Made by a program: the position numbers and the translations under genes | Shown: positions 30,498-40,659 of the stretch, in pieces | Layout: every line of letters starts with the position of its first letter | How positions within the stretch are numbered: position 1 is the stretch's first letter | From: Pseudomonadota bacterium | GTDB lineage: Bacteria; Pseudomonadota; Gammaproteobacteria; Steroidobacterales; Steroidobacteraceae | Reading direction: 5' to 3' | Length of the DNA stretch: 57,811 nucleotides | Assembly: GCA_025360865.1 (NCBI GenBank) | Contig: JANYBG010000036.1 | Coordinates: forward strand, 1-57,811 | Notes under the pieces: generated by a model | The model's database searches: none | The model's input: only the letters and a program-made list of their open reading frames with translations | Told to the model about the DNA's origin: nothing

Positions 30498-30767
30498 ACC
30501 GTGCACAAGGATGCGCGTCTGACGCCCACGGGTCGACCTGGAGGTGGCCCAGCGCATGGGGTCTCGTGCCACCCTTATAAAATGGCTGCGCCGCTTCGCG
30601 CCGAGGGGACCGGGGCTGCAGGAGCGCTTCAGGAGCAACGCTCGCTGCCCGTGAAACACTGGCTGCACCACTACAATCGGGCATCGGCCACATCGGCGCT
30701 AAAATCCCGTCCTCCCATCAGCAGCCTCAAGATGGAGGGGAACAACCTCTTGATGCTCCACAGTTAG
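30498..30767 (+). mobile_element. Internally deleted IS481-like transposase relic
   Basis: N-terminal VHKDARLTPTGR, out-of-frame HTH-like EVAQRMGSRATLIKWLRRF, C-terminal WLHHYNRASATSALKSRPPISSLKMEGNNLLMLHS*. Confidence 0.65.
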
Positions 30768-30775
30768 CCGGCGGC

Positions 30776-31678
30776 CTACAAGGAATCGACCTGGCGACGG
30801 CAGTCGAGCAATAGCTCGCTCGTGAAGTCCGCCAGCGCCTGCACCTTCAGCGCCTCGCGCGATGAGCCTCGTCGAACGATCGACAGCGGTACCGCGCCGC
30901 CAGACCACTCAGGCAGCACCAGCTCGAGCGCGCCGCTGGCAAGCTCCGTGGCCGCGCAAAGGTCAAGAACCTGCGTGATCCCCGCGCCACGCACCGTTGC
31001 CTCCATCTGCGCGTCGACCGAATCAAACGCCATCGCGAAGGATGGACTCAGGCGCCTACGCTGCGCGGCGCGCTGGAACACCAAGGGCCTTGCGCCGCCG
31101 CGCTCGATGAAGCCGACTAGTCTGTGCACCGCCAGCCCCGCGGGCTCGACCGGCGCCGGGTGCGCGCGCAGGTAGGCGGGAGAGGCGCAGGTGACAATTC
31201 GGGTGCCGACGATGCGGCGCGCCAGCAGGCTGGGATCGCGCACGGCGCCCACTCTCACCGCCAGGTCCATATCAGCGGGCGGTTGCGCCTCGTCGTTCAG
31301 CACGACTTCGAGGTGCAGGCCCGGATACCGTGTCGCGAATTCCGGGAGCGCTCCGACCAGCCACGACCGGCCCAACGCGGCGGGGGTGCCGATGCGCAGC
31401 CGCCCGTGCGCCGCCGCGGGCGACACGCCCATCGCCTCATCCGCGGCTTCCAGTTCGGCGAGCAACCGCTGGCACTGGGTGAGGTAGTGCGTGCCATCGA
31501 CGGTAAGGGCGACCCGGCGCGTCGTGCGCTGAAGGAGCTGGCACCCAAGGTGCGCTTCCAGTTCGGCGACCTGGGTACTCACGACGGCGCGGGATATCGC
31601 CAAGGCCTCGGCCGCCTTGGTGAAGGAGCCAAGCTCCGCGACCCGCGTGAAAGTGCGCATGCAACGCAGCTGATCCAT
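30776..31678 (-). CDS. LysR family transcriptional regulator
   Basis: MDQLRCMRTFTRVAELGSFTKAAEALAISRAVVSTQVAELEAHLGCQLLQRTTRRVALT. Confidence 0.93.
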   Translation of the reverse strand: MDQLRCMRTFTRVAELGSFTKAAEALAISRAVVSTQVAELEAHLGCQLLQRTTRRVALTVDGTHYLTQCQRLLAELEAADEAMGVSPAAAHGRLRIGTPAALGRSWLVGALPEFATRYPGLHLEVVLNDEAQPPADMDLAVRVGAVRDPSLLARRIVGTRIVTCASPAYLRAHPAPVEPAGLAVHRLVGFIERGGARPLVFQRAAQRRRLSPSFAMAFDSVDAQMEATVRGAGITQVLDLCAATELASGALELVLPEWSGGAVPLSIVRRGSSREALKVQALADFTSELLLDCRRQVDSL

Positions 31679-32149
31679 GGAGCTATTGTATTCTCGATAA
31701 GGATAGTAACGGCGTCATAAGGCGAAAATTACGTTCAATAATCTCTCTCGGAATCGACGCCAGCTTCCCGGACTGGGGGCCGGAGTGGGCCCCAACCATG
31801 GGGTGGAATCCACCTTGAACCCACTACATTCAGCGACTTGGATCACCCGAAGAGACCCGGCTGTGGTGCCGGTGTTGGTTCATTCCTTATGTCCTGGGGG
31901 CCTGTGAAGGCAGGCATTCGCGGCCCCCGCTACGCAACGCCCTCGGCTTGTGCGCCGCCGGGACCTTGCGGTATCGTGCGCGCCGGATCGTGACCTTTCC
32001 CTTTCCTGCCGCCTGCCGCCCCGCTGATTGCGAGTTGGCTTCCGAGTCTGAAAAGCCGAATCGTTCCCGACCAGGTGGCAGTGTGTGTGGGCCCGATTAT
32101 TCCTTCGGCATGCACTCCTGCTAGTACGTTTCTATAAGGAGTTGATTGC

Positions 32150-32485
32150 ATGACGAAGATCTATGTTGGCAACCTGCCGTTTTCCGCTACCGATGCCGAA
32201 GTGCGTGAGCTGTTCGCAGCCCACGGCACCGTCGAGTCGGTCAGCATCATCACCGACCGTGACACGGGCCGCCCGCGCGGTTTCGGGTTCGTCGAGATGT
32301 CGCGCGCCGATGCGTCGCGCGCCATCCAGAACCTCAACGGCAAGGACCTCGGTGGTCGTCCGTTGCGTGTGAATGAGGCGCAGGAGCGCACCGGGGGTGG
32401 TGGTGGTGGGGGTGGTGGTGGTGGTGGTGGCGGCGGCGGCGGCGGTGGAAACCGCAGCGGCGGCGGCGCGCCGAAGCGCTGGTAA
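32150..32485 (+). CDS. RRM-type RNA-binding protein with C-terminal polyglycine tract
   Basis: MTKIYVGNLPFSATDAEVRELFAAHG (RNP2), RPRGFGFVEM (RNP1), G19 tract. Confidence 0.95.
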   Translation: MTKIYVGNLPFSATDAEVRELFAAHGTVESVSIITDRDTGRPRGFGFVEMSRADASRAIQNLNGKDLGGRPLRVNEAQERTGGGGGGGGGGGGGGGGGGGNRSGGGAPKRW

Positions 32486-32498
32486 GCCAGTAGCAGGC

Positions 32499-32549
32499 AA
32501 GGGCCGGCCGTCAGTGCCTCAGCGGCATCGGCGTCCGGCCCTTTTCTTT
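32499..32549 (+). terminator. Terminator after RRM gene
   Basis: AAGGGCCGG ... CCGGCCCTTTTCTTTT. Confidence 0.75.
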
Positions 32550-32577
32550 TCAGTATTGATCCGCATCGGAGTTGTTC

Positions 32578-32700
32578 ATGGGTAAGGGCGATCACAGAAG
32601 CAAGCGCGGCAAGATCTACCAGGGTTCCTACGGCAAGACGCGCCCGAAGGATCCGGCCAAGAAGAAGCGCGCCGCCGCCAAGAAGGCCGCTAAGCGCTGA
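32578..32700 (+). CDS. Small basic bTHX-like ribosomal protein, MGKGDHRSKRGKIYQGSYGKTRPKDPAKKKRAAAKKAAKR
   Basis: 40-aa ORF absent from the ORF track; MGKGD-R--RGKI--GSYGK-RP signature of bTHX/Thx-type proteins. Confidence 0.85.
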   Translation: MGKGDHRSKRGKIYQGSYGKTRPKDPAKKKRAAAKKAAKR

Positions 32701-32725
32701 CGGCTGGCCGCTTGCGGGCCTTGAC

Positions 32726-33838
32726 CTAGAGGCCCGCGAACGGCTGCTTGGCCGTTCCCCTTTCAGAAGCCTGGGTCTTGCGTCGCAGGCAGTCCTGTAT
32801 GAGTTCGAGCGCGCAGCGCTCATTGGGCGGTAGCTCAATGTCGCTGGTTCGCAGCGCGGTGGTGCGATTCCCCCAGCGCACCACGTGGGCGCTGTAGCTT
32901 AGGCCGCCGCCGAATCCGGGCAGCATCAGCAGGCTCCCCGCCCCCACACGTCCCTCCTCGATCGCCTCACACAGCGCAATCGCCACCGTGGCCGCGGACA
33001 TGTTCCCGTAGCGGTGGATATTCACGAACACCCGTTCCATCGGCACGTGAGTCTTGCGCGCCACGGCCTCGATGATGCGCAGGTTGGCCTGGTGCGGAAC
33101 GACCAGATCGATGTCATCCGGCTTCAGATTCAATCGCGCGAGCGTGTCCTGGCAGGCGCCACTCATGCCGGCCACGGCCTTCTTGAAGATTTCCTGCCCC
33201 TCGAACTGCCAGCGCGTCACCCCGTAGAGCACGCCATGGTTGGCGTAGCGGCCGCCCATGCCTTGGACGCACAGGATGTCGCGGGACTCGCCGAAGCAGC
33301 CGAGTTTCTCGGCGAGCACGCCTTCCTCCTTGTCCGTGGCCTCAAGCACGACCGCCGCGGCGCCATCGCCGAACAGGACGGCCACGTCGCGGTCGGTCCA
33401 GTCCATGAATGGGGAGATCAGCTCGGCGCCAATCACGAGCGCCCGCCTCACGACCCCGGTGCGGATCAGCGCGTTGGCGATGGACAGGCCGTAGAGGAAG
33501 CTGGTGCAGGCGGTGTTGATGTCGAGCGCCGCCGCCGGCTGCGCGCCGATGCGGGCCTGGATTCCCGATGCCATGTTCGGCACCTGGTCATCGTGACTGC
33601 AGGTGCCAAAGACGATCAGGTCGATCGAGCTTCCCTCGACGCCCGCGGCGGCCAGGGCGCGCATGGACGCCACGTAGGCCAGTTCCTCCAGCCCGACGTG
33701 GGAGATGCGCCGCTCGCGGATGCCGGTACGGCTGACCACCCACTCATCGTCGGTGTCGAGGATGGTGGAGAGGTCCTGGTTGGTGAGAACCGCCGGTGGC
33801 AGGCACTTGCCCCAGCCTGTTATCGCCGCGTGTGTCAC
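32726..33838 (-). CDS. fabH: 3-oxoacyl-ACP synthase III family protein
   Basis: FabH-like: DDEWVVSRTGIRERRI, DINTACTSFLYGLSIA (active Cys), PHQANLRIIEAVARK, NMSAATVAIAL. Confidence 0.88.
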   Translation of the reverse strand: MTHAAITGWGKCLPPAVLTNQDLSTILDTDDEWVVSRTGIRERRISHVGLEELAYVASMRALAAAGVEGSSIDLIVFGTCSHDDQVPNMASGIQARIGAQPAAALDINTACTSFLYGLSIANALIRTGVVRRALVIGAELISPFMDWTDRDVAVLFGDGAAAVVLEATDKEEGVLAEKLGCFGESRDILCVQGMGGRYANHGVLYGVTRWQFEGQEIFKKAVAGMSGACQDTLARLNLKPDDIDLVVPHQANLRIIEAVARKTHVPMERVFVNIHRYGNMSAATVAIALCEAIEEGRVGAGSLLMLPGFGGGLSYSAHVVRWGNRTTALRTSDIELPPNERCALELIQDCLRRKTQASERGTAKQPFAGL

Positions 33839-33897
33839 GGCATGCTCCGCTGTTGAGGGCGTGCCAAGAATAGCAGGCGGACGCTACAATCCACACT

Positions 33898-34515
33898 GTG
33901 TCGAACCCGACCGCCTATTCACGCTGGCGTCCGCATCCCTGGCATGGACTGGAGCCTGGGCCCGATGCGCCGCGCGTGGTCAACGCCTATATCGAGATCA
34001 CCCCGTTCGACCTGATGAAGTACGAGGTCGACAAGGCGACCGGCTACCTGCGGGTGGACCGACCGCAGCGCACGTCCTCGCAACCGCCCTGCCTGTACGG
34101 CTTTGTCCCGCAGACCTACTGCGGCGAGCGCGTGCGGCGACTGACGCCAGGGTGCGAGCGCGGCGACGCTGATCCGCTGGATATCTGCGTGATCAGCGAG
34201 CGGCCGATCAACCATTCCGAGGTGCTACTGCGCGCGGTCGTCGTCGGCGGCCTGCAGATCATCGATCGTGGCGAGGCGGACGACAAGATCATCGCCGTGC
34301 TCGAGGGCGACTACGTCTGGGGTGACGCCACCGAGATCAACGAGTTGCCGCGGGCGCTTCTCGAGCGCATCGAGCACTACTTCTCGACCTACAAGCTGGT
34401 ACCCAACGAACCGCCTAAGATCTCGATCACCGGCCGCTACGGCTACGCGCAGGCGGCCGCGGTGATCCGCGCCTCCATAGAGGACTACGGAGAGAACTTC
34501 ACGCAGAGCCCCTGA
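33898..34515 (+). CDS. ppa: Inorganic pyrophosphatase family protein
   Basis: [64 protein letters not shown] start. Confidence 0.85.
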   Translation: MSNPTAYSRWRPHPWHGLEPGPDAPRVVNAYIEITPFDLMKYEVDKATGYLRVDRPQRTSSQPPCLYGFVPQTYCGERVRRLTPGCERGDADPLDICVISERPINHSEVLLRAVVVGGLQIIDRGEADDKIIAVLEGDYVWGDATEINELPRALLERIEHYFSTYKLVPNEPPKISITGRYGYAQAAAVIRASIEDYGENFTQSP

Positions 34516-34530
34516 AGCGGGTGCGGGTCT

Positions 34531-35580
34531 CTAGCGTCCGCTGGAATCGGGCGCGTAGTCGAAAGAGTCAAAGTACAGCCGCTCCGGGGACAGGCCCCGA
34601 CCTGGAAAGCTCGCCCGGATCGCCTCGATCATCGCTGGCGGTCCGGCGGCGTAAACCTCGGCGTGGCAAAGCGAAGGATGGTCCGCTAGGACCGCGTCGT
34701 GCACCCAGCCAGTGCGGTGGTGGGCCGCCTCCGCCGCGCTGCCTTCCGAAAGCACCGCGGTGAAGCGCAGCCGCGGGTACTGCCGGGTCCACTCGAGTAC
34801 CAGCGCCTCCTCGTACAGGTCGCGCACATGGCGCGCGCCCCAGTAGAGGTGGATGTCCCGCTGAATACCGGTCTCGAGCATGTGCCGCAGCATCGACTTG
34901 AGCGGCGCGAAGCCGGTACCGCCTGCGATCATGAGCACCGGCGCCGAGCCTTCTCGGTAGGTGAACTGTCCCAACGGGCCCTCGATCCTGAGTAGTGCGC
35001 TCTCCCGCAGCGCCGGGGTGGCTGAGTCGGAAGACCCGAAGAGCCGCCCGGTGAAGCCACCGCCGCTGACCCGTCGCACGTGGAGTTCCAGCAGTTCACT
35101 GTCATGCGGGGGGCTGGCGATGGAAAAACTGCGGCGGCGGCCGCCCTCCAGCAGCACGTCGAGGTACTGGCCGGGCTGGAACGGCAGGTGCTCAACGGCA
35201 GGCAGGCGCAGCCAGACCTGCATCACGTCGGGGGCGAGTGGGGTCAGGCGGGCGATGCGGCACGGCAGGGTCTTGATCTCCACATCGCCGATGTTGGCGA
35301 TGAGCCGCGCCTCGACGGACACGTCCGCCTGCGCGCGCGCCTGGCACAGGAGGATGTAACCGCCGTCCTGCTCCGCCGCGGTGATGCCGAGCGGCCGGCC
35401 GGAAGGGTAGGCGACCGTTCCCGAGAGCAGCCGTGCGCGGCACGAACCGCAGTGCCCCGACTTGCAGCTGTGAGGCAGGTTGAGACCCGCGGCGAGGGCG
35501 GCCTCGAGTAGCGCCTGGCCGGTGGCGACCGGCAGCGTCCGGCCGTGCGGCTCGATGCGTACCTTGAATTCCTTGCTCAA
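34531..35580 (-). CDS. 2Fe-2S ferredoxin / FAD-dependent reductase (CDP-6-deoxy-delta-3,4-glucoseen reductase-like)
   Basis: CKSGHCGSCRARLLSG 2Fe-2S motif, RRSFSIASPP, MIAGGTGFAPLKSML. Confidence 0.88.
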   Translation of the reverse strand: MSKEFKVRIEPHGRTLPVATGQALLEAALAAGLNLPHSCKSGHCGSCRARLLSGTVAYPSGRPLGITAAEQDGGYILLCQARAQADVSVEARLIANIGDVEIKTLPCRIARLTPLAPDVMQVWLRLPAVEHLPFQPGQYLDVLLEGGRRRSFSIASPPHDSELLELHVRRVSGGGFTGRLFGSSDSATPALRESALLRIEGPLGQFTYREGSAPVLMIAGGTGFAPLKSMLRHMLETGIQRDIHLYWGARHVRDLYEEALVLEWTRQYPRLRFTAVLSEGSAAEAAHHRTGWVHDAVLADHPSLCHAEVYAAGPPAMIEAIRASFPGRGLSPERLYFDSFDYAPDSSGR

Positions 35581-35669
35581 GAGTTCTGCGCCTTTCGGGT
35601 GAACCGCGTTCGCTCACGGAGGGAGCGGATAGACTAGACGTCCACGCGCGCGAAGGCCAAGGAACTCCC

Positions 35670-36098
35670 ATGTTCACCAATCCGCCCCAGGACGAGATCG
35701 AGAAACTCCTGCGTTCCGCCCGGATCATCGCCATGGTCGGCTTGTCGGCGGATGCCACGCGGCCGAGCAACCGCGTCGCCCGCGCGCTGCGGGGATTCGG
35801 CTACCGCGTGATCCCGGTCACGCCGACGCAGCCGAACATCCTGGGCGAGGCCTCCGTGCCGAGCCTCGCGGACCTGCCCGTGGTGCTCAAGTCCAGCGAG
35901 CGCGTGGACATCGTCGACGTGTTCCGCAAGTCTGAATTCGTCGCGGGCATCGTCGATGAGTGCGTACGCCTGAAGATGCCAGCGCTGTGGCTGCAGGAAG
36001 GCGTCATCGACCCAGCCGCGGCGGAGCGCGCCGCCCAGGCGGGCATCTTCACGGTGATGGATCGCTGCCTCTACAAGACGCGGGCGGCACTGCGCTGA
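35670..36098 (+). CDS. CoA-binding domain protein (YccU-like)
   Basis: IAMVGLSADATRPSNRVARALRGFGYRVIPVTP; ALWLQEGVI. Confidence 0.88.
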   Translation: MFTNPPQDEIEKLLRSARIIAMVGLSADATRPSNRVARALRGFGYRVIPVTPTQPNILGEASVPSLADLPVVLKSSERVDIVDVFRKSEFVAGIVDECVRLKMPALWLQEGVIDPAAAERAAQAGIFTVMDRCLYKTRAALR

Positions 36099-36154
36099 GG
36101 CGCCGCCGGCGCGGCATTCGCGCCGGCGGGCTTTCACAGCTATGCTTATCGCCG

Positions 36155-36985
36155 ATGCGCATCGATTTCACGAAGATGCACGGCGTCGGCAACGACTTCA
36201 TCGTTTTTGACGCTCCGCCCGATCAATTCCTCCTCGAGCCCGGCCGGCTGCGCGCCCTCGCCGACCGCCGCAGGGGCATCGGCTTCGACCAGGCGCTGGT
36301 GCTCGCCGCGCCACGCCGCGCGGACAGCGCGCTCTTCTATCGCATCTTCAATGCCGACGGCGACGAGGTCGAACAGTGCGGCAATGGCGCGCGTTGCATC
36401 GCCGCGCTCCTGCACCACCGCGGACTCACCCGCGAGGGTGCCATCACGCTCGACAGCCCGGCGGGCCTCATCCACGCGCGCATCGAAGACGATGAGCGCG
36501 TATCGGTGAACATGGGCGTGCCGAACTTCGATCCCGGCTCGCTGCCCTTCGCGGCTGACGCCGCGGCGGACAGCTACCCGCTGGAGGTCGGCGGCCGCGT
36601 GCTCGAGATCGGCGTCGTCGCAATCGGCAACCCACACGCGGTGGTGACCGTGGACTCGGTCGAAACCGCGCCGGTGCCGACGCTGGGGCCGCTGATCGAG
36701 GCCCACCCGCGCTTTCCCAGGCGCGTGAACGCCGGATTCCTGGAACTGGTTTCGCGCGGCGAGGTGCGCCTGCGCGTCTACGAGCGCGGGGCGGGCGAGA
36801 CGCTCAGCTGCGGCACCGGCGCCTGCGCGGCCGTCGCGGTGGCGCGCCGCCGCGGCTTGGTTGATCCGGGCGTGCGTGTAGGCGTGCGCGGCGGCGAGTT
36901 GCGGGTAAACTGGGGCGGACCCGGTGAGCCGATCTGGCTGAGCGGTCCGACTGAGATCTCCTTTGAAGGCCATGTCGAGGTTTAG
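36155..36985 (+). CDS. dapF: Diaminopimelate epimerase
   Basis: FTKMHGVGNDFIVFD, EQCGNGARCIA, LSCGTGACAAVAVARRR; start at 36155. Confidence 0.96.
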   Translation: MRIDFTKMHGVGNDFIVFDAPPDQFLLEPGRLRALADRRRGIGFDQALVLAAPRRADSALFYRIFNADGDEVEQCGNGARCIAALLHHRGLTREGAITLDSPAGLIHARIEDDERVSVNMGVPNFDPGSLPFAADAAADSYPLEVGGRVLEIGVVAIGNPHAVVTVDSVETAPVPTLGPLIEAHPRFPRRVNAGFLELVSRGEVRLRVYERGAGETLSCGTGACAAVAVARRRGLVDPGVRVGVRGGELRVNWGGPGEPIWLSGPTEISFEGHVEV

Positions 36986-36991
36986 AACACT

Positions 36992-37699
36992 ATGACGACA
37001 CGAGAGGCGCGCGGCGTTGCCGCGGTGGACACCGAAGAGGAATCCATTGCCGGTTACCTGCAACGCAACCCCGATTTCTTCGAGCGCCATCAAGCCGTGC
37101 TGGCGCGGCTGAAACTGCCGCACGCCCGCGGCGGCTCGACCATCTCCCTGGTCGAGCGACAGATCGAGGTGCTGCGCGAGAAGCTCGCGGGGCTGGAGAA
37201 TAAGCTCACGGATCTTGTGAGCGTCGCCCGCGCGAACGATGCGCTGGCCGAGCGGCTGCACCGCTTCACCCGCCGCCTGCTGGGCGCGGTGCCCCGCAAC
37301 GAGGCGATAGCGCGCATCGAGGCGGGCCTGCGCGAGGACTTCGACGCCTTTCACGCGGCCCTTGTGCTGGTGGGCGCCGAGCCCGACCCGAGTCTGCCGC
37401 TCTTCGTGCGCACCGTCGCCCTGGGTGATCCGCAACTGAAGTCCTTTGAGTCCCTGTTCGCCAGCGGCAAGCCGCGGTGCGGGCAGGCACGGGACTCGCA
37501 GCGCGAATTCCTCTTCGGCCCGGAAGGCATGGAGATGGGTTCCGTCGCCCTGGTGCCACTGGGAGAGAAAGGTTCGATCGGTCTGCTGGCCCTGGGGAGC
37601 GCCGACCGTGACCGCTTCCACCCGGGCATGAGCACCGAGTTCCTGTCGCGCCTCTCGGAGCTGATGGCTGACTCCCTCAGCCGCGCCCCGGCGAGCTGA
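36992..37699 (+). CDS. DUF484 family protein
   Basis: IAGYLQRNPDFFERHQAVLARLKLPHARGGSTISLVERQIEVLREKL; position between dapF and xerC. Confidence 0.92.
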   Translation: MTTREARGVAAVDTEEESIAGYLQRNPDFFERHQAVLARLKLPHARGGSTISLVERQIEVLREKLAGLENKLTDLVSVARANDALAERLHRFTRRLLGAVPRNEAIARIEAGLREDFDAFHAALVLVGAEPDPSLPLFVRTVALGDPQLKSFESLFASGKPRCGQARDSQREFLFGPEGMEMGSVALVPLGEKGSIGLLALGSADRDRFHPGMSTEFLSRLSELMADSLSRAPAS

Positions 37700-37719
37700 G
37701 ACGCGGCGAACCGCCGCCC

Positions 37720-38661
<942 letters not shown>

Positions 38662-38726
38662 GACTTTCCGGGAGCGGCGCCACTGGCCGCCGGGCACCGG
38701 TGCGATGGCCAGACCTTGGGTATTCC

Positions 38727-39293
38727 ATGACCGAACACACAGGCTTCAATCCTCATGGCACCACCATCCTGGGCGTGCGCCGCGGCGGCGCGGTCGCCAT
38801 AGGCGGTGATGGCCAGGTGACTCTCGGCAACAGCGTGATGAAGGGCAATGCCCGCAAAGTGCGGCGCCTGGCCAACGACAAGGTGATCGCAGGCTTCGCC
38901 GGCGGCACCGCCGACGCGTTCACGCTCTTCGAGCGCTTCGAGGGCAAGCTCGAGAAGTACGGCAACCTCACGCGCGCGGCCATCGAGCTCGCCAAGGACT
39001 GGCGCTCCGACCGCTACCTGCGACGCCTTGAGGCGCTGCTGCTGGTCGGGGACCCGGAAAACCTCTTCATCATCTCCGGCAACGGGGACGTGATTGAGCC
39101 CGACCACGACGTCGCGGCCATCGGCTCCGGCGGCCAGTTCGCGCTCGCGGCCGGGCGCGCGCTCGTGGACGGCTCGGACCTTGATGCGCGCTCGATCGTC
39201 GAGCGCTCGCTCAACATCGCCGCCGACATCTGCATCTACACCAACCGTAACCTGGTCATCGAGGAACTCAAGGCCCAGGGCGCACAGGGCTAA
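38727..39293 (+). CDS. hslV: ATP-dependent protease subunit HslV
   Basis: [37 protein letters not shown]; start at 38727. Confidence 0.97.
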   Translation: MTEHTGFNPHGTTILGVRRGGAVAIGGDGQVTLGNSVMKGNARKVRRLANDKVIAGFAGGTADAFTLFERFEGKLEKYGNLTRAAIELAKDWRSDRYLRRLEALLLVGDPENLFIISGNGDVIEPDHDVAAIGSGGQFALAAGRALVDGSDLDARSIVERSLNIAADICIYTNRNLVIEELKAQGAQG

Positions 39294-39295
39294 CC

Positions 39296-40648
39296 ATGTC
39301 ATCGCTAACTCCCCGCGAGATCGTCCAGGAACTTGACAAGCACATCGTCGGTCAGCAGGCGGCTAAGCGCGCCGTGGCCATCGCGCTGCGCAACCGCTGG
39401 CGCCGCATGCAGGTGAGCGATCCGCTGCGCCAGGAAATAACCCCGAAGAACATCCTCATGATCGGTCCGACGGGGGTCGGCAAGACCGAGATCGCGCGCC
39501 GCCTGGCGAAGCTCGCCAACGCGCCGTTCGTGAAGGTGGAGGCCACCAAGTTCACCGAGGTCGGCTATGTCGGGCGCGACGTCGAGTCGATCGTCAAGGA
39601 ACTCGCTGACGTCGCGGTCAAGATGACCCGCGAGCAGGAGATGGCGAAGGTGCGCGAGCGCGCGCTCGATGCCGCCGAGGATCGCGTCCTGGACACGCTC
39701 CTACCCAAGCCGCGCATGATGGGCTTCTCCACCGACGAGCCCGCGACGGCGCGGGACGGGGAGACGCGCCAGAAATTCCGCAAGATGCTGCGCGAGCATG
39801 AGCTGGACGACCGTGAGGTCGAGATTGAGCTGCGCGCGATGCCCGCGGGAGTGGAGATCATGGCCCCTCCGGGGATGGAGGAGATGCAGCAGCAGCTACA
39901 GTCGATGTTCCAGAACCTGAGCGGCAATCGCACGCGCACGCGCAAGGTCAAGGTCGCCGAGGCGCTCAAGCTGCTCACCGACGAGGAAGCGGGCAAGCTC
40001 ATCAACGAGGACGAACTCAAGGCACAGGCACTCGCCAACGCCGAGCAGAACGGGATCGTTTTCATCTACGAGATCGACAAGGTCACGCGCCGCGGGGAGA
40101 CCATGGGCGCGGATGTCTCGCGCGAGGGCGTGCAGCGCGACTTGCTGCCGTTGATCGAGGGCTCGACGGTCGTCACCAAGTACGGGACCATGAAGACCGA
40201 CCACGTACTGTTCATCGCCTCCGGCGCCTTCAGCCTGTCCAAGCCCTCGGACCTGATCCCCGAGCTGCAGGGGCGCCTGCCGATCCGCGTCGAGCTGAGC
40301 TCACTGGCGGTCGGTGACTTCGTGCGCATCCTCACGGAACCCGATGCCTCCCTTACGGCGCAGTACCACGCGCTGATGGCCACCGAGGGTGTGCAGGTTG
40401 AGTTCGCCGCCGACGGCGTGCGCCGCATCGCGGAAATCGCCTTCCACGTCAACGAGCGCACCGAGAACATCGGCGCCCGGCGCCTGCACACCGTGATGGA
40501 ACGCCTGCTGGAGACCGTCTCGTATGAGGCGACGGAGGATGGCGCCGTGTCCAATGGCCAAGCCTCGGTCACGATCGATGCGCGGTACGTCGATGATCAC
40601 CTGGGCGCCCTGGTCAAGGACGAGGACCTGAGCCGTTACATCCTGTAG
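39296..40648 (+). CDS. hslU: ATP-dependent protease ATPase subunit HslU
   Basis: [52 protein letters not shown]. Confidence 0.97.
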   Translation: MSSLTPREIVQELDKHIVGQQAAKRAVAIALRNRWRRMQVSDPLRQEITPKNILMIGPTGVGKTEIARRLAKLANAPFVKVEATKFTEVGYVGRDVESIVKELADVAVKMTREQEMAKVRERALDAAEDRVLDTLLPKPRMMGFSTDEPATARDGETRQKFRKMLREHELDDREVEIELRAMPAGVEIMAPPGMEEMQQQLQSMFQNLSGNRTRTRKVKVAEALKLLTDEEAGKLINEDELKAQALANAEQNGIVFIYEIDKVTRRGETMGADVSREGVQRDLLPLIEGSTVVTKYGTMKTDHVLFIASGAFSLSKPSDLIPELQGRLPIRVELSSLAVGDFVRILTEPDASLTAQYHALMATEGVQVEFAADGVRRIAEIAFHVNERTENIGARRLHTVMERLLETVSYEATEDGAVSNGQASVTIDARYVDDHLGALVKDEDLSRYIL

Positions 40649-40659
40649 CGGCCCCCGGG

